Part shown: piece after piece, positions 53,297 to 62,406 of the stretch
Layout of the letters: each line of letters opens with the position of its first letter
How positions within the stretch are numbered: position 1 is the stretch's first letter
Assembly: GCF_900115685.1 (NCBI RefSeq)
Contig: NZ_FOXJ01000001.1
Span: 2,389,796 to 2,453,795, forward strand
Direction: 5' to 3'
DNA length: 64,000 nucleotides
DNA from: Variovorax sp. 770b2
GTDB taxonomy: Bacteria > Pseudomonadota > Gammaproteobacteria > Burkholderiales > Burkholderiaceae_C
Translations under genes and position numbers: made by a program
The notes under the pieces: generated by a model
What the model was told of the DNA's origin: nothing
Seen by the model: the letters and a program-made list of their open reading frames with translations, nothing else
Databases searched by the model: none

Positions 53297-53881
53297 ATGC
53301 CCGAGATCGCCCTCCTGCCTGAAATCGACTACCGGCTGGCTTTCGAGCATGCCCCCGTCGGCATGGTCGTCTCGAGCAACCGCACCATCGTGGCCTGCAA
53401 CCAGCGGGTGTGCGAGATCTTCGGCGCAACGCCCTCTGCCCTGGTGGGGCATTCGTTCAGCATCCTCTACCCCAGCGTGGCCGAGTTCGAGCGCATCGGC
53501 AAGCGCATGGAACCGTTCCTGAACGCCAACGGCAACTACGCCGACAACCGCATGATGAAACGGCTGGGCGGCCTGCATGGCGCGATGGCCGGCGAGACCT
53601 TCTGGTGCCACGTCACCGGCCACGCGATGAACCGTGCCGCGCCGCACGAGGCCGGCATCTGGACCTTCGAGGACCTGGGCTCGCGCCGCGCGGTGAAGGC
53701 CGAGCTCACGCCGCGCGAGCGCGAGGTGGCGGCGCAGGTGATGCGGGGGCTGACCTCCAAGGAGATCGGCAAGGCGCTGGGCATCAGCCACCGCACGGTG
53801 GAGCTGCACCGGGCGCGGCTGATGCGCAAGTACGCGGCGGCGACCACCGCGGAGCTGGTGCAGAAGCTCATCGCGGGCTAG
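53297..53881 (+). CDS. PAS-LuxR-type transcriptional regulator
   Basis: A 194-residue regulator joining an N-terminal PAS domain (about 10-120; YRLAFEHAPVGMVVSSNRTI) to a C-terminal LuxR/GerE HTH (about 134-190; LTPREREVAAQVMRGLTSKE, then GKALGISHRTVELHRARLMR). No receiver domain is present, so it senses a ligand or redox state through PAS rather than phosphorylation. ATG 53297 is used because ATG 53284 is in a different frame. It is divergent from scoAB and flanks the 26-bp palindrome, implying control of CoA-transferase expression. Confidence 0.9.
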   Translation: MPEIALLPEIDYRLAFEHAPVGMVVSSNRTIVACNQRVCEIFGATPSALVGHSFSILYPSVAEFERIGKRMEPFLNANGNYADNRMMKRLGGLHGAMAGETFWCHVTGHAMNRAAPHEAGIWTFEDLGSRRAVKAELTPREREVAAQVMRGLTSKEIGKALGISHRTVELHRARLMRKYAAATTAELVQKLIAG

Positions 53882-54054
53882 CTTGCGCCGCGAGCCGGAC
53901 CGCGTGTCCGGCCTCCATGTTTCGTCTGTAATCCGCGCCCGCTTCATCTGCATCGAAACGGGGGCGGACGCAATTCGTGCGGAACGCGTGACGCCGAGAG
54001 TACGGACATCGACTCTCTCTTCATCACCCGTTGCCACACAAGGACCCAGACACC

Positions 54055-54828
54055 ATGAACCGTCGCTCTTTCTCCGCCGCCATCGTCGCAGGCGTTGCCG
54101 CATCCGCCCTCTCCACCCGCGGCCTCGCGCAGACGCTGGCACCGGGCGTGCGCAACGTGGTGCTGGTGCACGGCGCCTATGCCGACGGCTCCTGCTGGTC
54201 CGACGTGATCGGGCGGCTGCAGCAAGCGGGCCTGAAGGCCACCGCGGTGCAGAACCCGCTGACCTCGCTGGCCGACGACGTGGAGGCCACGCGGCGCATC
54301 CTGGCATTGCAGGACGGCCCGACGGTGCTGGTCGGCCACTCGTGGGCCGGCACGGTGATCAGCGAGGCGGGTGTCGACCCCAAGGTGTCGGCGCTCGTCT
54401 ACGTGGCCGCGCGCGCCCCCGATGCCGGTGAGGACTACGGCGCGCTCGCCGCGAAGTTCCCCACGCCGCCCGCCTCCGCCGGCCTGGTCAAGGCGAACGG
54501 CTTTGCGCAGCTGAGCGAAGAGGCGTTCCTCCGCGACTTCGCGGGCGACCTCGATCCGGCCAGGGCGCGCGTGCTGTACGCCGTGCAGGGCCGCATCTCC
54601 GACACGCTTTTCGCCTCGCGCACCACGCAGGCCGCATGGCGCACCAAGCCCTCGTGGTACGCGGTTTCCACCAAGGACCGGACCACCTCGCCCGAGCTGG
54701 AGCGCTTTCTCGCCCAGCGCATGAAGGCGAAGACGATCGAGATCGAATCCAGCCATCTTTCATTGATTTCGCACCCGGACCGGATCGCCAGCCTGATCCT
54801 GGAGGCGGCGGGAAGTTCCAGGACCTGA
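54055..54828 (+). CDS. Tat-exported alpha/beta hydrolase
   Basis: A 257-residue alpha/beta hydrolase. The N-terminus MNRRSFSAAIVAGVAASALS carries a twin-arginine motif (RRSF) with cleavage near LAQ, so export folded through Tat is likely. Core motifs: oxyanion loop NVVLVHGAYADGSCWSDVIG, nucleophile S96 in VLVGHSWAGT, and a late His in ESSHLSLISHPDRIA. It resembles EstC/salicylate esterase-like small hydrolases. The 173 bp upstream (53882-54054) shows no site I can support. Substrate unknown. Confidence 0.87.
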   Translation: MNRRSFSAAIVAGVAASALSTRGLAQTLAPGVRNVVLVHGAYADGSCWSDVIGRLQQAGLKATAVQNPLTSLADDVEATRRILALQDGPTVLVGHSWAGTVISEAGVDPKVSALVYVAARAPDAGEDYGALAAKFPTPPASAGLVKANGFAQLSEEAFLRDFAGDLDPARARVLYAVQGRISDTLFASRTTQAAWRTKPSWYAVSTKDRTTSPELERFLAQRMKAKTIEIESSHLSLISHPDRIASLILEAAGSSRT

Positions 54829-54951
54829 ACGCCCGATCGTTGCGAAAACGGAAACGCCGCATCGTCGAAAGCGCCGTGTCGCTCCCTTCCCCGAGGCCTA
54901 TCTTCGAACCCATGCGAACAAGCCGTTCGCAGCCACTCAGGAGTATTTGAT

Positions 54952-55098
54952 ATGTCCACAGCCCTTCATTCCGAAAAGAACCTTCTTCAGCAAACCAGGC
55001 TGTCGGTCGCCCAGGTCCACGCCATCGCCACGCACCGCCTGCCGGTGACCCTGACGCTGGCGGCGATCATCCTGTCGGTGCTCGGCGTCAAGGCGTAG
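54952..55098 (+). CDS. Small single-span membrane protein, 48 residues
   Basis: A 48-codon frame with a good ribosome-binding site (CAGGAG at 54937-54942, 9 bp before ATG 54952). The product has a polar N-terminus (MSTALHSEKNLLQQTRLSVA) and a C-terminal hydrophobic helix (LPVTLTLAAIILSVLGVKA). It stands alone between the Tat-exported hydrolase (123 bp upstream) and the convergent VOC gene (29 bp downstream). No family recognised, but the ribosome-binding site, codon use and clean membrane helix support a real gene. Confidence 0.6.
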   Translation: MSTALHSEKNLLQQTRLSVAQVHAIATHRLPVTLTLAAIILSVLGVKA

Positions 55099-55127
55099 CG
55101 ACGGCACGGCGCCATCGGGCGCGAACT

Positions 55128-55508
55128 TCAGGGCGCGAGCTCTGAAATCTCGATGAGGTTCAGGTCGGGGTCGCGCACGTAGACCGAGCGGATGCGCGAG
55201 GTGGCGCCCGTGCGCATGACGGGGCCTTCGACGATCGCCACGCCCTTCTCGCCCAGGCGTTCGATGACCGCTTCGAGCGGCACGCTGGCGATGAAGCACA
55301 GGTCCAGCGAGCCGGGCGTGGGCACATCGGCCTTCGGCTCGAACTCGTGCCCCTTCACGTGCAGGTTGATCTTCTGGTGGCCGAAACGAAAGGCCTTGCG
55401 GCCGGCGCCGAAGGTCTCCAGCGTCATGCCCAGCGCGTCGACGTAGAAGCGCACGCAGGCCTCTTCGTTCGCGGTCGTGAGCACCAGGTGATCCAGGTGG
55501 TCGATCAT
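55128..55508 (-). CDS. VOC (glyoxalase/bleomycin resistance) superfamily protein
   Basis: A 126-residue two-module VOC protein: IDHLDHLVLTTANEEACVRF, INLHVKGHEFEPKA, DLCFIASVPLEAVIERLGEK and the C-terminal metal-site segment SVYVRDPDLNLIEISE. Histidines in the first strand and the terminal Glu are in the usual metal-binding positions. Members range from dioxygenases to glyoxalases and antibiotic-binding proteins, so no substrate can be given. It is preceded by a 125-bp gap in which I see no gene, downstream of the flotillin/ATPase operon. Confidence 0.88.
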   Translation of the reverse strand: MIDHLDHLVLTTANEEACVRFYVDALGMTLETFGAGRKAFRFGHQKINLHVKGHEFEPKADVPTPGSLDLCFIASVPLEAVIERLGEKGVAIVEGPVMRTGATSRIRSVYVRDPDLNLIEISELAP

Positions 55509-55633
55509 GGGTTTTTTCTCCTTGTGCGGACGCAGGCGACTCTAGAAGCAGATCGCGATGAAGAGAAGTGCCCATTCGGCAGCGAGACCTCGCGAATCAC
55601 GAAGGCCGGACCGCCGTGTTCGCCCTGTCCGCC

Positions 55634-56407
55634 CTATTTCTTCTTCAGCGTGGACGCAGGCCTTGCAACGACCGGCGGCGCCACGGGCGCCTTGACCCAG
55701 CCGCGCAGCATCACGCCCAGCCAGATGCCGGCCGCAAAGATCACCCAGTACACCCAACCCGGCAGGTTCTCTGCGCCGCTGTGCAGGTTCATGCCGAAGG
55801 CCGCGCCGATGGCCATCAGCGGGAAAGTGAGCGCCGCGATGGTGTTGAGCTTGTGCTGCGCGCGGTTCATTTCCATGGCCGAGCGCGCCTGCGCCTCCGC
55901 GGCATGCGCGAGGCGGTAGTCCAGCGACATGCGCGTGTCCGCCAGCAGCAGTTCGAAGCCGCGCGATATTTCGACGGCGAGGTCGCGCAGGTCGACAAGC
56001 ATCACGTCGTCCTTGACGGCCTCGCGGGCCGCCTGCAGCGTGTCCTGCATGTTCCGCGCGGCACGCGTGAGCGGCATCAGCGGGCCGAGGATCTGGAACA
56101 GGTCTTCCGAGGCCTCCGCCGCTTGGTGGCGGATCTCGAAGGTGCTGAACGCCGCGCGATAGCTCTCCAGCAGCTTGGCGAGCGCGCGTTCGCCGGGGTT
56201 GTTGCCCTTGTGCAGCCACGCCCCGTCGGGCTTGCGCAGGAACACCGAGGGCTTGCGCTCGGCGCCGGTGCCGGCGGGCGGCTCGTGCAGGATCACCATC
56301 AGGTGGCCCTGTTCGTGGATGATGCGCTGCGCGCCGTAGGTGGTCCCGCCCAGCCGCTGCTGCATCTCGGGAGGCAGCTCCCAGTCGTAGTCGATTCGTC
56401 TCGCCAT
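55634..56407 (-). CDS. CorA-like (divalent-metal channel fold) membrane protein
   Basis: A 257-residue protein with a soluble helical N-part (LLESYRAAFSTFEIRHQAAE, LAVEISRGFELLLADTRMSL) and two C-terminal membrane helices connected by the GMN motif in FPLMAIGAAFGMNLHSG, the CorA hallmark. It is shorter than CorA (about 316), so the cytoplasmic domain is reduced. The C-terminus is basic (ARPASTLKKK). It overlaps the preceding PLD-like gene by 1 bp (TGATG) and is the last gene of the flotillin-ATPase operon. Metal transport is possible but unproven; it may act as a membrane anchor. Confidence 0.8.
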   Translation of the reverse strand: MARRIDYDWELPPEMQQRLGGTTYGAQRIIHEQGHLMVILHEPPAGTGAERKPSVFLRKPDGAWLHKGNNPGERALAKLLESYRAAFSTFEIRHQAAEASEDLFQILGPLMPLTRAARNMQDTLQAAREAVKDDVMLVDLRDLAVEISRGFELLLADTRMSLDYRLAHAAEAQARSAMEMNRAQHKLNTIAALTFPLMAIGAAFGMNLHSGAENLPGWVYWVIFAAGIWLGVMLRGWVKAPVAPPVVARPASTLKKK

Positions 56408-57141
56408 CAGTCGGCCTGCAGTTCTTTCCACAAGGTGTCGAATTCGTCCGCGAAGCGGCGAACGAGCGTCGGGTCGTTGCTCAGGATCACGTTTTCCTCG
56501 TTGTAGTCGCAGGCGCTGCGGGTCCAGTTGTAGCTGCCGTTGATGAGCCGCGCGCCATCGAAGATCGCGAACTTGTGGTGCATGTGCGCCTCGGTGCGGT
56601 CCACCGCGACCGGAACGCCGGCCGCGCGCAGTTGCCCGACATCGCTGCCGCGGTCGAACTCCTTGTCGTTGTCGGTGATGAAGCGCACCGCCACGCCGCG
56701 CCGCTGCGCGGCCAGCACCTCGGCGGTGATGCGGTCGTCCGACAGCGTGAAGACGCACAGGTCCACCGAGCGCTTCGCCGCCTTCAGTTGCTGGTTGATC
56801 GCCTGCAGGCAGCCCGTGCCCGGGCTGAAGAAGGCCTGCGAGCGCACCGCCACCGCGTCGGGCGAGCGGCCGGTGTCGATCGCGCGCACCACGCCTTCGA
56901 GCCACTTGAGCAGCGACAGCTGCTCGGGGTCGGCCGTGCGCGCGCGCACCAGGTCGAAGGCGCGGTTGCGCAGCTGGCGCAGGCCGTCTTCGGGCGGCGA
57001 GGCTTCGCGCAGCGTGTGGACCAGCACGCGGCGCTCGTCGTCGCTCAGGCGCGCGTCGGCCAGGGTGGCGTCCAGTTGCGCGAGCAGTTCGGGCAAGGCG
57101 GCCTGCGGCTCGCCGGCCACGGATGCGGAAGGGGTCTGCAT
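56407..57141 (-). CDS. Single-HKD phospholipase D-fold protein
   Basis: A 244-residue cytoplasmic protein. After about 100 helical residues comes a PLD-fold half: AFFSPGTGCLQAINQQLKAA, VDLCVFTLSDDRITAEVLAA, and one HKD motif in HMHHKFAIFDGARLINGSYN. A single HKD domain works as a dimer in Nuc-type nucleases and mitochondrial PLD6. No signal peptide or membrane helix is seen, so a nuclease or a cytosolic-side lipase is plausible. It begins 3 bp after the giant ATPase stop and overlaps the CorA-like start by 1 bp. Confidence 0.85.
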   Translation of the reverse strand: MQTPSASVAGEPQAALPELLAQLDATLADARLSDDERRVLVHTLREASPPEDGLRQLRNRAFDLVRARTADPEQLSLLKWLEGVVRAIDTGRSPDAVAVRSQAFFSPGTGCLQAINQQLKAAKRSVDLCVFTLSDDRITAEVLAAQRRGVAVRFITDNDKEFDRGSDVGQLRAAGVPVAVDRTEAHMHHKFAIFDGARLINGSYNWTRSACDYNEENVILSNDPTLVRRFADEFDTLWKELQAD

Positions 57142-57144
57142 GTC

Positions 57145-60100
57145 TCAGTGATCCTTGTCGGGTTTGGTCGGCGGCGCGCGCCTGGGCGCGGCCCGCGTCG
57201 CGTGCACTTCGGCGGCCAGCCGCTCCATGTCCTGCTTGATCGAGCGGTCGAGTTCGAGCCGGCGTTCGGTGGCGGTCACCAGCGGCAGGATCAGTTCGCG
57301 GTAGGTCACCGCGATCTGCAGCATCGCATCGGCCAGGCGCTGGCTTTCGCTCGCGCCTTCGGGGGGCGGCGCGGGCTTGAGCGCATCCACGGCGCGCGCC
57401 ACGTCCAGCATGCTGCTCGCGATGCGCTGGCTGCCGTCCACGTCGGCGCCGCCGAGCTTGCGCTGCCGCACGAACGCCTCGCAGATGGCGGTCCAGCGCG
57501 CGCTTTCTTCCGGCGTCGGGCTGCCCAGCAGTTGCGCCAGGCGCAGCAGGTTTTCTTCCGCGCCGGTGGTCAGCGTCTGCGCCTCGCCGCGGTAGTGGTC
57601 GCGCAAGAGCGCATCGAGCTCGTCGTCGCGCATCAGCGCGGTGATCTTGCCCGCGAGCTTGGTCATGTTGCGGTAGCTGCCCTGCAGCTTGAACGGCGGC
57701 GCGGCGCGGTAGGCCTCCTGCTGCGCGGCCGATTCGATGTACGCGAGGTTGACCTTCAGCAGCAGGTCGCGCGCCCGGAACAGGCGCTGCAGCAGCGCCT
57801 TGATTTCTTCCAGCTCCACCGCGCTGTAGGCGTGCGAGAGCGCACTGCTCGGCACGTCGTGGCCCTGCGCCATCTTCACCAGCAGCGGCACGTCCTTCGG
57901 GTCGCGCGAGGCCAGCGGCATCAGCGTGGGGTTGGAGGTCAGGCTGTTCTCGATGTACGAGAGCGCGAAGGCCGCCTCGCGGCCGGAGAGCACGTCGCCC
58001 AGGTTGTAGATGTCGGCGCGGTTGGCCAGCATGTCCGGGATCTTGAACACGTCGCCCGACTCGGTGTAGGGGTTCCCCGCCATCACGATCGCGAAGCGCT
58101 TGCCGCGCATGTCGTAGCTGCGCGGCTCGCCGTTCCACACGCCCTCGATGCGGCGGGTGCCGTCGGCCAGCGCGATGAACTTCTGCAGGAACTCGGGGCT
58201 GGTGTGCTGGATGTCGTCCAGGTACAGCATCACGTTGCTGCCCATCGCCAGGCCCAGGTTGAGCTTTTCCAGCTCCTGCCGCGCCGCGCTGTTGGGCGCG
58301 TTGGCCGGGTCGATGGCCGTCACGCCGTGGCCGAGCGCCGGGCAGTTGATGCGCACGAAGATCAGGCCGAGCCGGTCCGCCACGTACTCCATCAGCGTGG
58401 TCTTGCCGTAGCCGGGCGGCGAGATCAGCAGCAGCAGACCCATGCGGTCGGTGCGGCTGCCCTCGCCCGCCGAGCCGATCTGCTTGGCCAGGTTGTCGCC
58501 GATGATGGGCAGGTAGAGCTCGTCGATCAGCTGGTTGCGCACGAACGTCGAGAGCGGCCTGGCCTGGAACTGGCCGAGCTTGAGCCGTGCCTTCTCGCGC
58601 TCCAGCAGCTCGTGGCGCAGGCTCTGCAGCGCCTCGTAGCCCGGCACCGCGTGCATGGTGTGGAACAGGAAGCGGCGCCAGAAGTCGTTGAGGTTCAGCG
58701 TGAGGCGGCCTTCGGCGACACGCGGGTGCTCGCCGCGCAGCCCTTCGACCGTGCGGTCCAGCGCCGCGTTGACGCGGGTGCGCTGCAGCGGAATGGCCAG
58801 CACGCTGGCTGCGTCGTCCACCCAGTCGATCGACTGCGGTGCCTGGTGCACGGCATAGGCGCGCACCCAGTCGCGCGCGAGGCGCCAGCGCTCCGCGGGC
58901 GGGGCGGCATCCAGGTCGTGCTGCCAGGCGTCGCGCCGGCCGCTGCGCTCCAGCTCGCGCAATAGCGCGGCCGCCAGGTCTTCGCCCGCACCCGAGACGG
59001 CCCAGGTTTCGCCGCCGCGCTCACCGGCCAGTTCGCGCACGAGGTAGGCGGCCGCCTGGTCGCACAGGGTGGAAACGCGGCCGTCGTGCGCGTCGCGTGC
59101 TTCTTCGTCCGCGCCTTGCGCCAGCGGCAGCATGTCGGGCACCACGTCGCGCGCGAAATGGTTCAGCGCGCGCGCCGTGTCCGCTTCGAGCTGCTCCAGC
59201 GCGTCGCGCCGGCCGAACAGGGTCTGCATCTGCATCGCGGCCCGCGCGCGCCGCAGCAGCGATTCGCGGTGTGCGATCAGGTGGCCGTGCTGCCAGTAGA
59301 GCAAGGCCAGCGCGCGCTCGGTCGGGCCCCAGGCCAGGAGGCCCGCCTGGTCCTGCATCGCGACGAGCGCGCCCAACAGGCGCAGGGCGTCGTCGTCGTG
59401 GATGCCTTTCTGGTAGCCCTCCTGGTACCGCGCGGCGGCGAAGCGGCGGACCATGTCGAGCAGCTGCGGATGCAGCGGGTCTTCGGCCAGCAACGTGAGC
59501 ACATCGGCCCAGCTGCGCTCGGCCTTGCCGTCGAGCAGCGCTTCCAGCAGGCGCCCCGCAAGGTATTCGGCGCGCGAGAGTCCGGACGTCTCCGACACCA
59601 GCGACTGGTTCCAGTAGCGCTGCAGCGGCAGCAGGCGGGGCTCGTCCACCGGGCTCTGGTAGTCGGTGCCCGTCACCTGGTAGGCCATGCCTTCGTCGCG
59701 GGCGACCAGCGTCAGGTCGACCGGCTGGCGGTGCACGGTGAAGGCGTGGCGGCCCAGGCGCAGCGTGTCGCCGCCCTCGCTCACCAGCTCGCGCTTGTCG
59801 CGAATCGAGCGCAGCGCCTGGTCGCGCGCGGTCTTCAGGCGCGTGTCGAGCTCGTCGGCGGGCACCGCGGCGCCCAGCATGCGCAGGTCGGCAATCAGCG
59901 TGCGCAGCTTGCCGATCATCGGGTCGGCCGCGAAGTAGCTGTGGACCTGCGTCAGGTCGGCCAGCTGTGCGATGCGGCGCGGAATGCCGTCCAGGATGCG
60001 CCCCGCCGCATCGACCACGCCTTGGGCGCGGCGCTGCCGGGCTTCCACCAGGCTTTGGCGTCGCGCGGACAGCGCCTCGTAGACGGTCTCGCGCTTCTCG

Positions 60101-62394
60101 GCGATGTCGGCGAGGAAATCTTCCTGCTCGGCGAAGCGGCCTTCGATTTCCTCGAGCTGGGCCAGGAGGCGCGTGAGCGCGTCGTCGCACTTCTCGGGCG
60201 TGTCGGCGAACTCCAGCGCGTTTTCCACCGCCTGGCTGAAGAGCTTGAACTGCGCGCCGAACTCCGCGCGCGCCTCGGTCGCGCCCAATGACTTGCGCCG
60301 CATCCGCGCATCGGCGCGCATGCGGTTGATGTCGGCGTAGATCAGCGAGATGCGGTCCAGGATCGAGGTGCGGATCACCGCATCGCCGCCCGGCAGGCTC
60401 CCCAGCTGCTCGGTCAGCAAATCGAGGCCCGCGGCCTGCTCGTCGAGCGTCGCTAGCATCTGCCCGAGCGCGGGCGAGGTGGCCAGGTTGGGCAATTCAA
60501 GCGCGAGCTTGTCCAGCGCCTGGCGCTGGCCGTTGAAGGCGGTGTCGGCCGCCAGGAACTGCATCGCGCGTTCGCCGATGCGCTGCTGCTCGACCTCCAG
60601 CGCGGCGTCCATCGCGGCGATGCGCGGCAGGTCGGCGTAGCGCAGCTCCTTGAGCATCTGCAGCGCGCCGCGGCGCTCGCGCAGGCGCCCGAGCGCCTTC
60701 ACGAAATCGTCGGGCGCGCGCCAGATGGTGCTGGCAATGTCGACCAGCAGCGCATGCTGCGCGTCCTCGGCCCGGGCCAGTGCGCGCGCGGTTTCGCGCC
60801 GGATGGTGTCGACCTTCTCGAATTCGGCCAGCGTGCTGCGCGCCACGTCGGCAATGCTGCGCAGCTCGGCCATGAGGCCGGTGGCCTCGGGCGCATCGAG
60901 CCAGAAATAGGCGTCGCTCACGCGGGTGCACTGGCGGATGAGGTCCTCGTAGGCGGCCTTGGTCGGCGCCTGCTCCCGCACCGCGCGGGCGATGCCCATG
61001 AGGTCGCTCACGCCGCGCACCAGCTCGGCGTTGCCGATCTTGCCGAAGAAGCCGGTGGCGGGCGGCTGCGCGCTCACATGCTCTTCGCTGGCGAAGGGCG
61101 TCTGCCACAGCTGCATCGGGTGCACGCGCGTCGGCTCGCAGTCGTTGTCGTGGAACACCAGGATGCGGCCGTCCGCAAAGCGCGCGTAGCCGTTGGCGAT
61201 GATCGGCGTGGCGAGCTTCTTGTCGATCAGGTTGTAGTTGAAGAGCGCGTAGCGCCCCGGCTTCGGGTCGTAGAAGACATAGGCCACGTCCTCGCCGTTG
61301 GGCGAGCGCAGCATGCGCTTGAAGCGCAGGTGCTCCACCACCTCTGCCGGCAGGTCGAAGCGCTTGTATTCGCCGGACTGCAGGTAGTACCCACCCGGAA
61401 AAATGATGCCGTGGTCTTCGGGCAGCTGCACGCAGGAGCCGCCGATGGCGTCGATGCGCTCGACCTGCTGCGTGCGGATGTTGAACACCAGGTAGCGCGT
61501 GACCTGCTCGCGGTACGGCTTCACGCGCAGCAGGATCAACATGCCCAGCTTGGCCCAGGCGATCTCGGCATCGGTGAGCGACTGGCTCTTGTCCTCCACC
61601 GGCTCGCTGTAGATTCCGAGGCCCGTCTCGGTGTTGTTCTCGATCTTGATCGTGAGGTCGCCGCCCAGGGTTTCGACGAACACCGTGTCCAGCACGTTCA
61701 CGTGCGGGTGCTTGCCGCCCACGTGGTCCTCGCGCGTGGCGACGGTCCATTCGAAATCGTGGCTCGCGGGCAGCGCGATGTCGCGCTCGCCGCGGTTGTC
61801 GATGTACTGGATGCTGCCGTCGCGCTCGATGGCCCAGCGGAACACGCGCACGTCGTGCAGCTGCTGGCCGATCTGGAACGAGGCGAGCAGCTTGTCCTGC
61901 GTCACGCGCAGCTGCAGCAGCGTGGCCTGCTTGTAGTAGGCGTAGAGCTCGCGAAAGTCGGAGACGAAGCGCGTGTCCTCCAGGAAGGTGCCGGCCAGCG
62001 GCACGGGCTGCAGCTCGTCGTTCTCGGTGGCAGCTTCGCCCGGCGATGCGAGGCGGTAGAGGCCGAACACGTCGCCCACGGCCGTTTCCTTGCGAAGGCC
62101 GATGAACACGTTGTAGCCGAACAAGAGCAGGTCGCCGATGCGCACGATGTCGCGCGCCACGGCGTTGTTCTCGGTGCGCGCGCGCGTGCGCAGGATCAGG
62201 GTCTGGTCGGAGCGGCCGAACTCGGCCAGCCGCTGCTCGTTGAGCGCCTGCGTCTTCTTGAGCAGGCCCTCGCCCTGGGTTTCGAGCCGCTTCTTCAGCA
62301 GGTCGTAGCTGCCGCTGCCCGAGACCAGCGCTTCGGTCGGGTCGGTTGGCGCCTGGGCGCCGGATGGCGCGCCGGTTTCGTCGGTGGGTTGCAT
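57145..62394 (-). CDS. Giant AAA+ 'DNA repair ATPase' (DUF3686-type), 1749 residues
   Basis: The protein has three parts. The N-terminal about 470 residues form a beta-rich DUF3686-like region (ARDIVRIGDLLLFGYNVFIG, GIIFPGGYYLQSGEYKRFDL). A long mostly helical middle follows, with coiled-coil stretches (ALTRLLAQLEEIEGRFAEQE). A C-terminal AAA+ domain has Walker A SPPGYGKTTLMEYVA at about 1322-1336, Walker B MLYLDDIQHT at about 1389-1398 and sensor-like VMAGNPYTESGDVFKIPDML. The 'DNA repair' label in databases is not based on firm function, to my knowledge. It lies 12 bp after the zinc-ribbon gene and 3 bp before the PLD-like gene, with a flotillin-like gene upstream, so it may be a membrane-linked remodelling ATPase. 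Start ATG 62394. Confidence 0.85.
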   Translation of the reverse strand: MQPTDETGAPSGAQAPTDPTEALVSGSGSYDLLKKRLETQGEGLLKKTQALNEQRLAEFGRSDQTLILRTRARTENNAVARDIVRIGDLLLFGYNVFIGLRKETAVGDVFGLYRLASPGEAATENDELQPVPLAGTFLEDTRFVSDFRELYAYYKQATLLQLRVTQDKLLASFQIGQQLHDVRVFRWAIERDGSIQYIDNRGERDIALPASHDFEWTVATREDHVGGKHPHVNVLDTVFVETLGGDLTIKIENNTETGLGIYSEPVEDKSQSLTDAEIAWAKLGMLILLRVKPYREQVTRYLVFNIRTQQVERIDAIGGSCVQLPEDHGIIFPGGYYLQSGEYKRFDLPAEVVEHLRFKRMLRSPNGEDVAYVFYDPKPGRYALFNYNLIDKKLATPIIANGYARFADGRILVFHDNDCEPTRVHPMQLWQTPFASEEHVSAQPPATGFFGKIGNAELVRGVSDLMGIARAVREQAPTKAAYEDLIRQCTRVSDAYFWLDAPEATGLMAELRSIADVARSTLAEFEKVDTIRRETARALARAEDAQHALLVDIASTIWRAPDDFVKALGRLRERRGALQMLKELRYADLPRIAAMDAALEVEQQRIGERAMQFLAADTAFNGQRQALDKLALELPNLATSPALGQMLATLDEQAAGLDLLTEQLGSLPGGDAVIRTSILDRISLIYADINRMRADARMRRKSLGATEARAEFGAQFKLFSQAVENALEFADTPEKCDDALTRLLAQLEEIEGRFAEQEDFLADIAEKRETVYEALSARRQSLVEARQRRAQGVVDAAGRILDGIPRRIAQLADLTQVHSYFAADPMIGKLRTLIADLRMLGAAVPADELDTRLKTARDQALRSIRDKRELVSEGGDTLRLGRHAFTVHRQPVDLTLVARDEGMAYQVTGTDYQSPVDEPRLLPLQRYWNQSLVSETSGLSRAEYLAGRLLEALLDGKAERSWADVLTLLAEDPLHPQLLDMVRRFAAARYQEGYQKGIHDDDALRLLGALVAMQDQAGLLAWGPTERALALLYWQHGHLIAHRESLLRRARAAMQMQTLFGRRDALEQLEADTARALNHFARDVVPDMLPLAQGADEEARDAHDGRVSTLCDQAAAYLVRELAGERGGETWAVSGAGEDLAAALLRELERSGRRDAWQHDLDAAPPAERWRLARDWVRAYAVHQAPQSIDWVDDAASVLAIPLQRTRVNAALDRTVEGLRGEHPRVAEGRLTLNLNDFWRRFLFHTMHAVPGYEALQSLRHELLEREKARLKLGQFQARPLSTFVRNQLIDELYLPIIGDNLAKQIGSAGEGSRTDRMGLLLLISPPGYGKTTLMEYVADRLGLIFVRINCPALGHGVTAIDPANAPNSAARQELEKLNLGLAMGSNVMLYLDDIQHTSPEFLQKFIALADGTRRIEGVWNGEPRSYDMRGKRFAIVMAGNPYTESGDVFKIPDMLANRADIYNLGDVLSGREAAFALSYIENSLTSNPTLMPLASRDPKDVPLLVKMAQGHDVPSSALSHAYSAVELEEIKALLQRLFRARDLLLKVNLAYIESAAQQEAYRAAPPFKLQGSYRNMTKLAGKITALMRDDELDALLRDHYRGEAQTLTTGAEENLLRLAQLLGSPTPEESARWTAICEAFVRQRKLGGADVDGSQRIASSMLDVARAVDALKPAPPPEGASESQRLADAMLQIAVTYRELILPLVTATERRLELDRSIKQDMERLAAEVHATRAAPRRAPPTKPDKDH

Positions 62395-62406
62395 GGATCG
62401 GCGCGG

